Notes under the pieces: model-generated
Told to the model about the DNA's origin: nothing
The model's input: only the letters and a program-made list of their open reading frames with translations
The model's database searches: none
Translations under genes and position numbers: made by a program
Shown: positions 5,593-5,595 of the stretch, in pieces
Layout: every line of letters begins with the position of its first letter
Position numbering within the stretch: position 1 is the first letter of the stretch
Assembly: GCA_036160955.1 (NCBI GenBank)
Contig: JAYYDJ010000079.1
Location: 1 to 5,595 of the forward strand
Reading direction: 5' to 3'
From: GCA-2699365 sp036160955
GTDB lineage: Bacteria > Verrucomicrobiota > Verrucomicrobiia > Opitutales > Coraliomargaritaceae
Length of the DNA: 5,595 bases

Positions 5593-5595
5593 TTA

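Overview
The window looks like chromosome from an aquatic, probably marine, bacterium in which a light-harvesting module sits beside housekeeping genes. It holds a divergent pair of transcription units around an AT-rich spacer of 341 bp. Leftward (minus strand) are leuB (3-isopropylmalate dehydrogenase) and, 44 bp after it, the first 12 codons of what reads as alaS (alanyl-tRNA synthetase), cut by the window edge. Rightward (plus strand) are a proteorhodopsin, a GGPP-synthase-like crtE, and one long ORF that joins a phytoene desaturase (CrtI) to a phytoene synthase (CrtB). The plus-strand ORF ends three bases before the window does.

How the genes work together: CrtE should make geranylgeranyl diphosphate, the CrtB half should condense two of these to phytoene, and the CrtI half should desaturate phytoene to lycopene. 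Lycopene cyclase (crtY) and beta-carotene dioxygenase (blh), which would finish retinal for the proteorhodopsin, are not in the window and are expected just downstream. The rhodopsin has the full proton-pump residue set (D110, T114, E121, K245; H88) and glutamine at the spectral tuning site (Q118, equal to position 105 of green proteorhodopsin), which predicts blue absorption.

The most notable points are these: (1) the in-frame CrtI-CrtB fusion; (2) a near-ideal intrinsic terminator (12 bp perfect stem plus U-run) lying inside the first codons of crtE, just after the rhodopsin stop, so one stretch of DNA is both terminator and coding sequence and probably sets the rhodopsin-to-carotenoid expression ratio; (3) a degenerate 30-bp tandem duplication with an embedded perfect 7+7 dyad directly upstream of the rhodopsin; (4) no recognisable Shine-Dalgarno sequence before any of the five starts.

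Taxonomy is uncertain. The genes are AT-rich (hand counts of single 60-base lines give roughly 38% GC in the crt part and 47% in leuB). The rhodopsin resembles proteobacterial types. The start of AlaS and several leuB stretches remind me of Verrucomicrobiota, where rhodopsins also occur, but this is recall, not a search. The rhodopsin-crt block may have been acquired laterally next to leuB-alaS.
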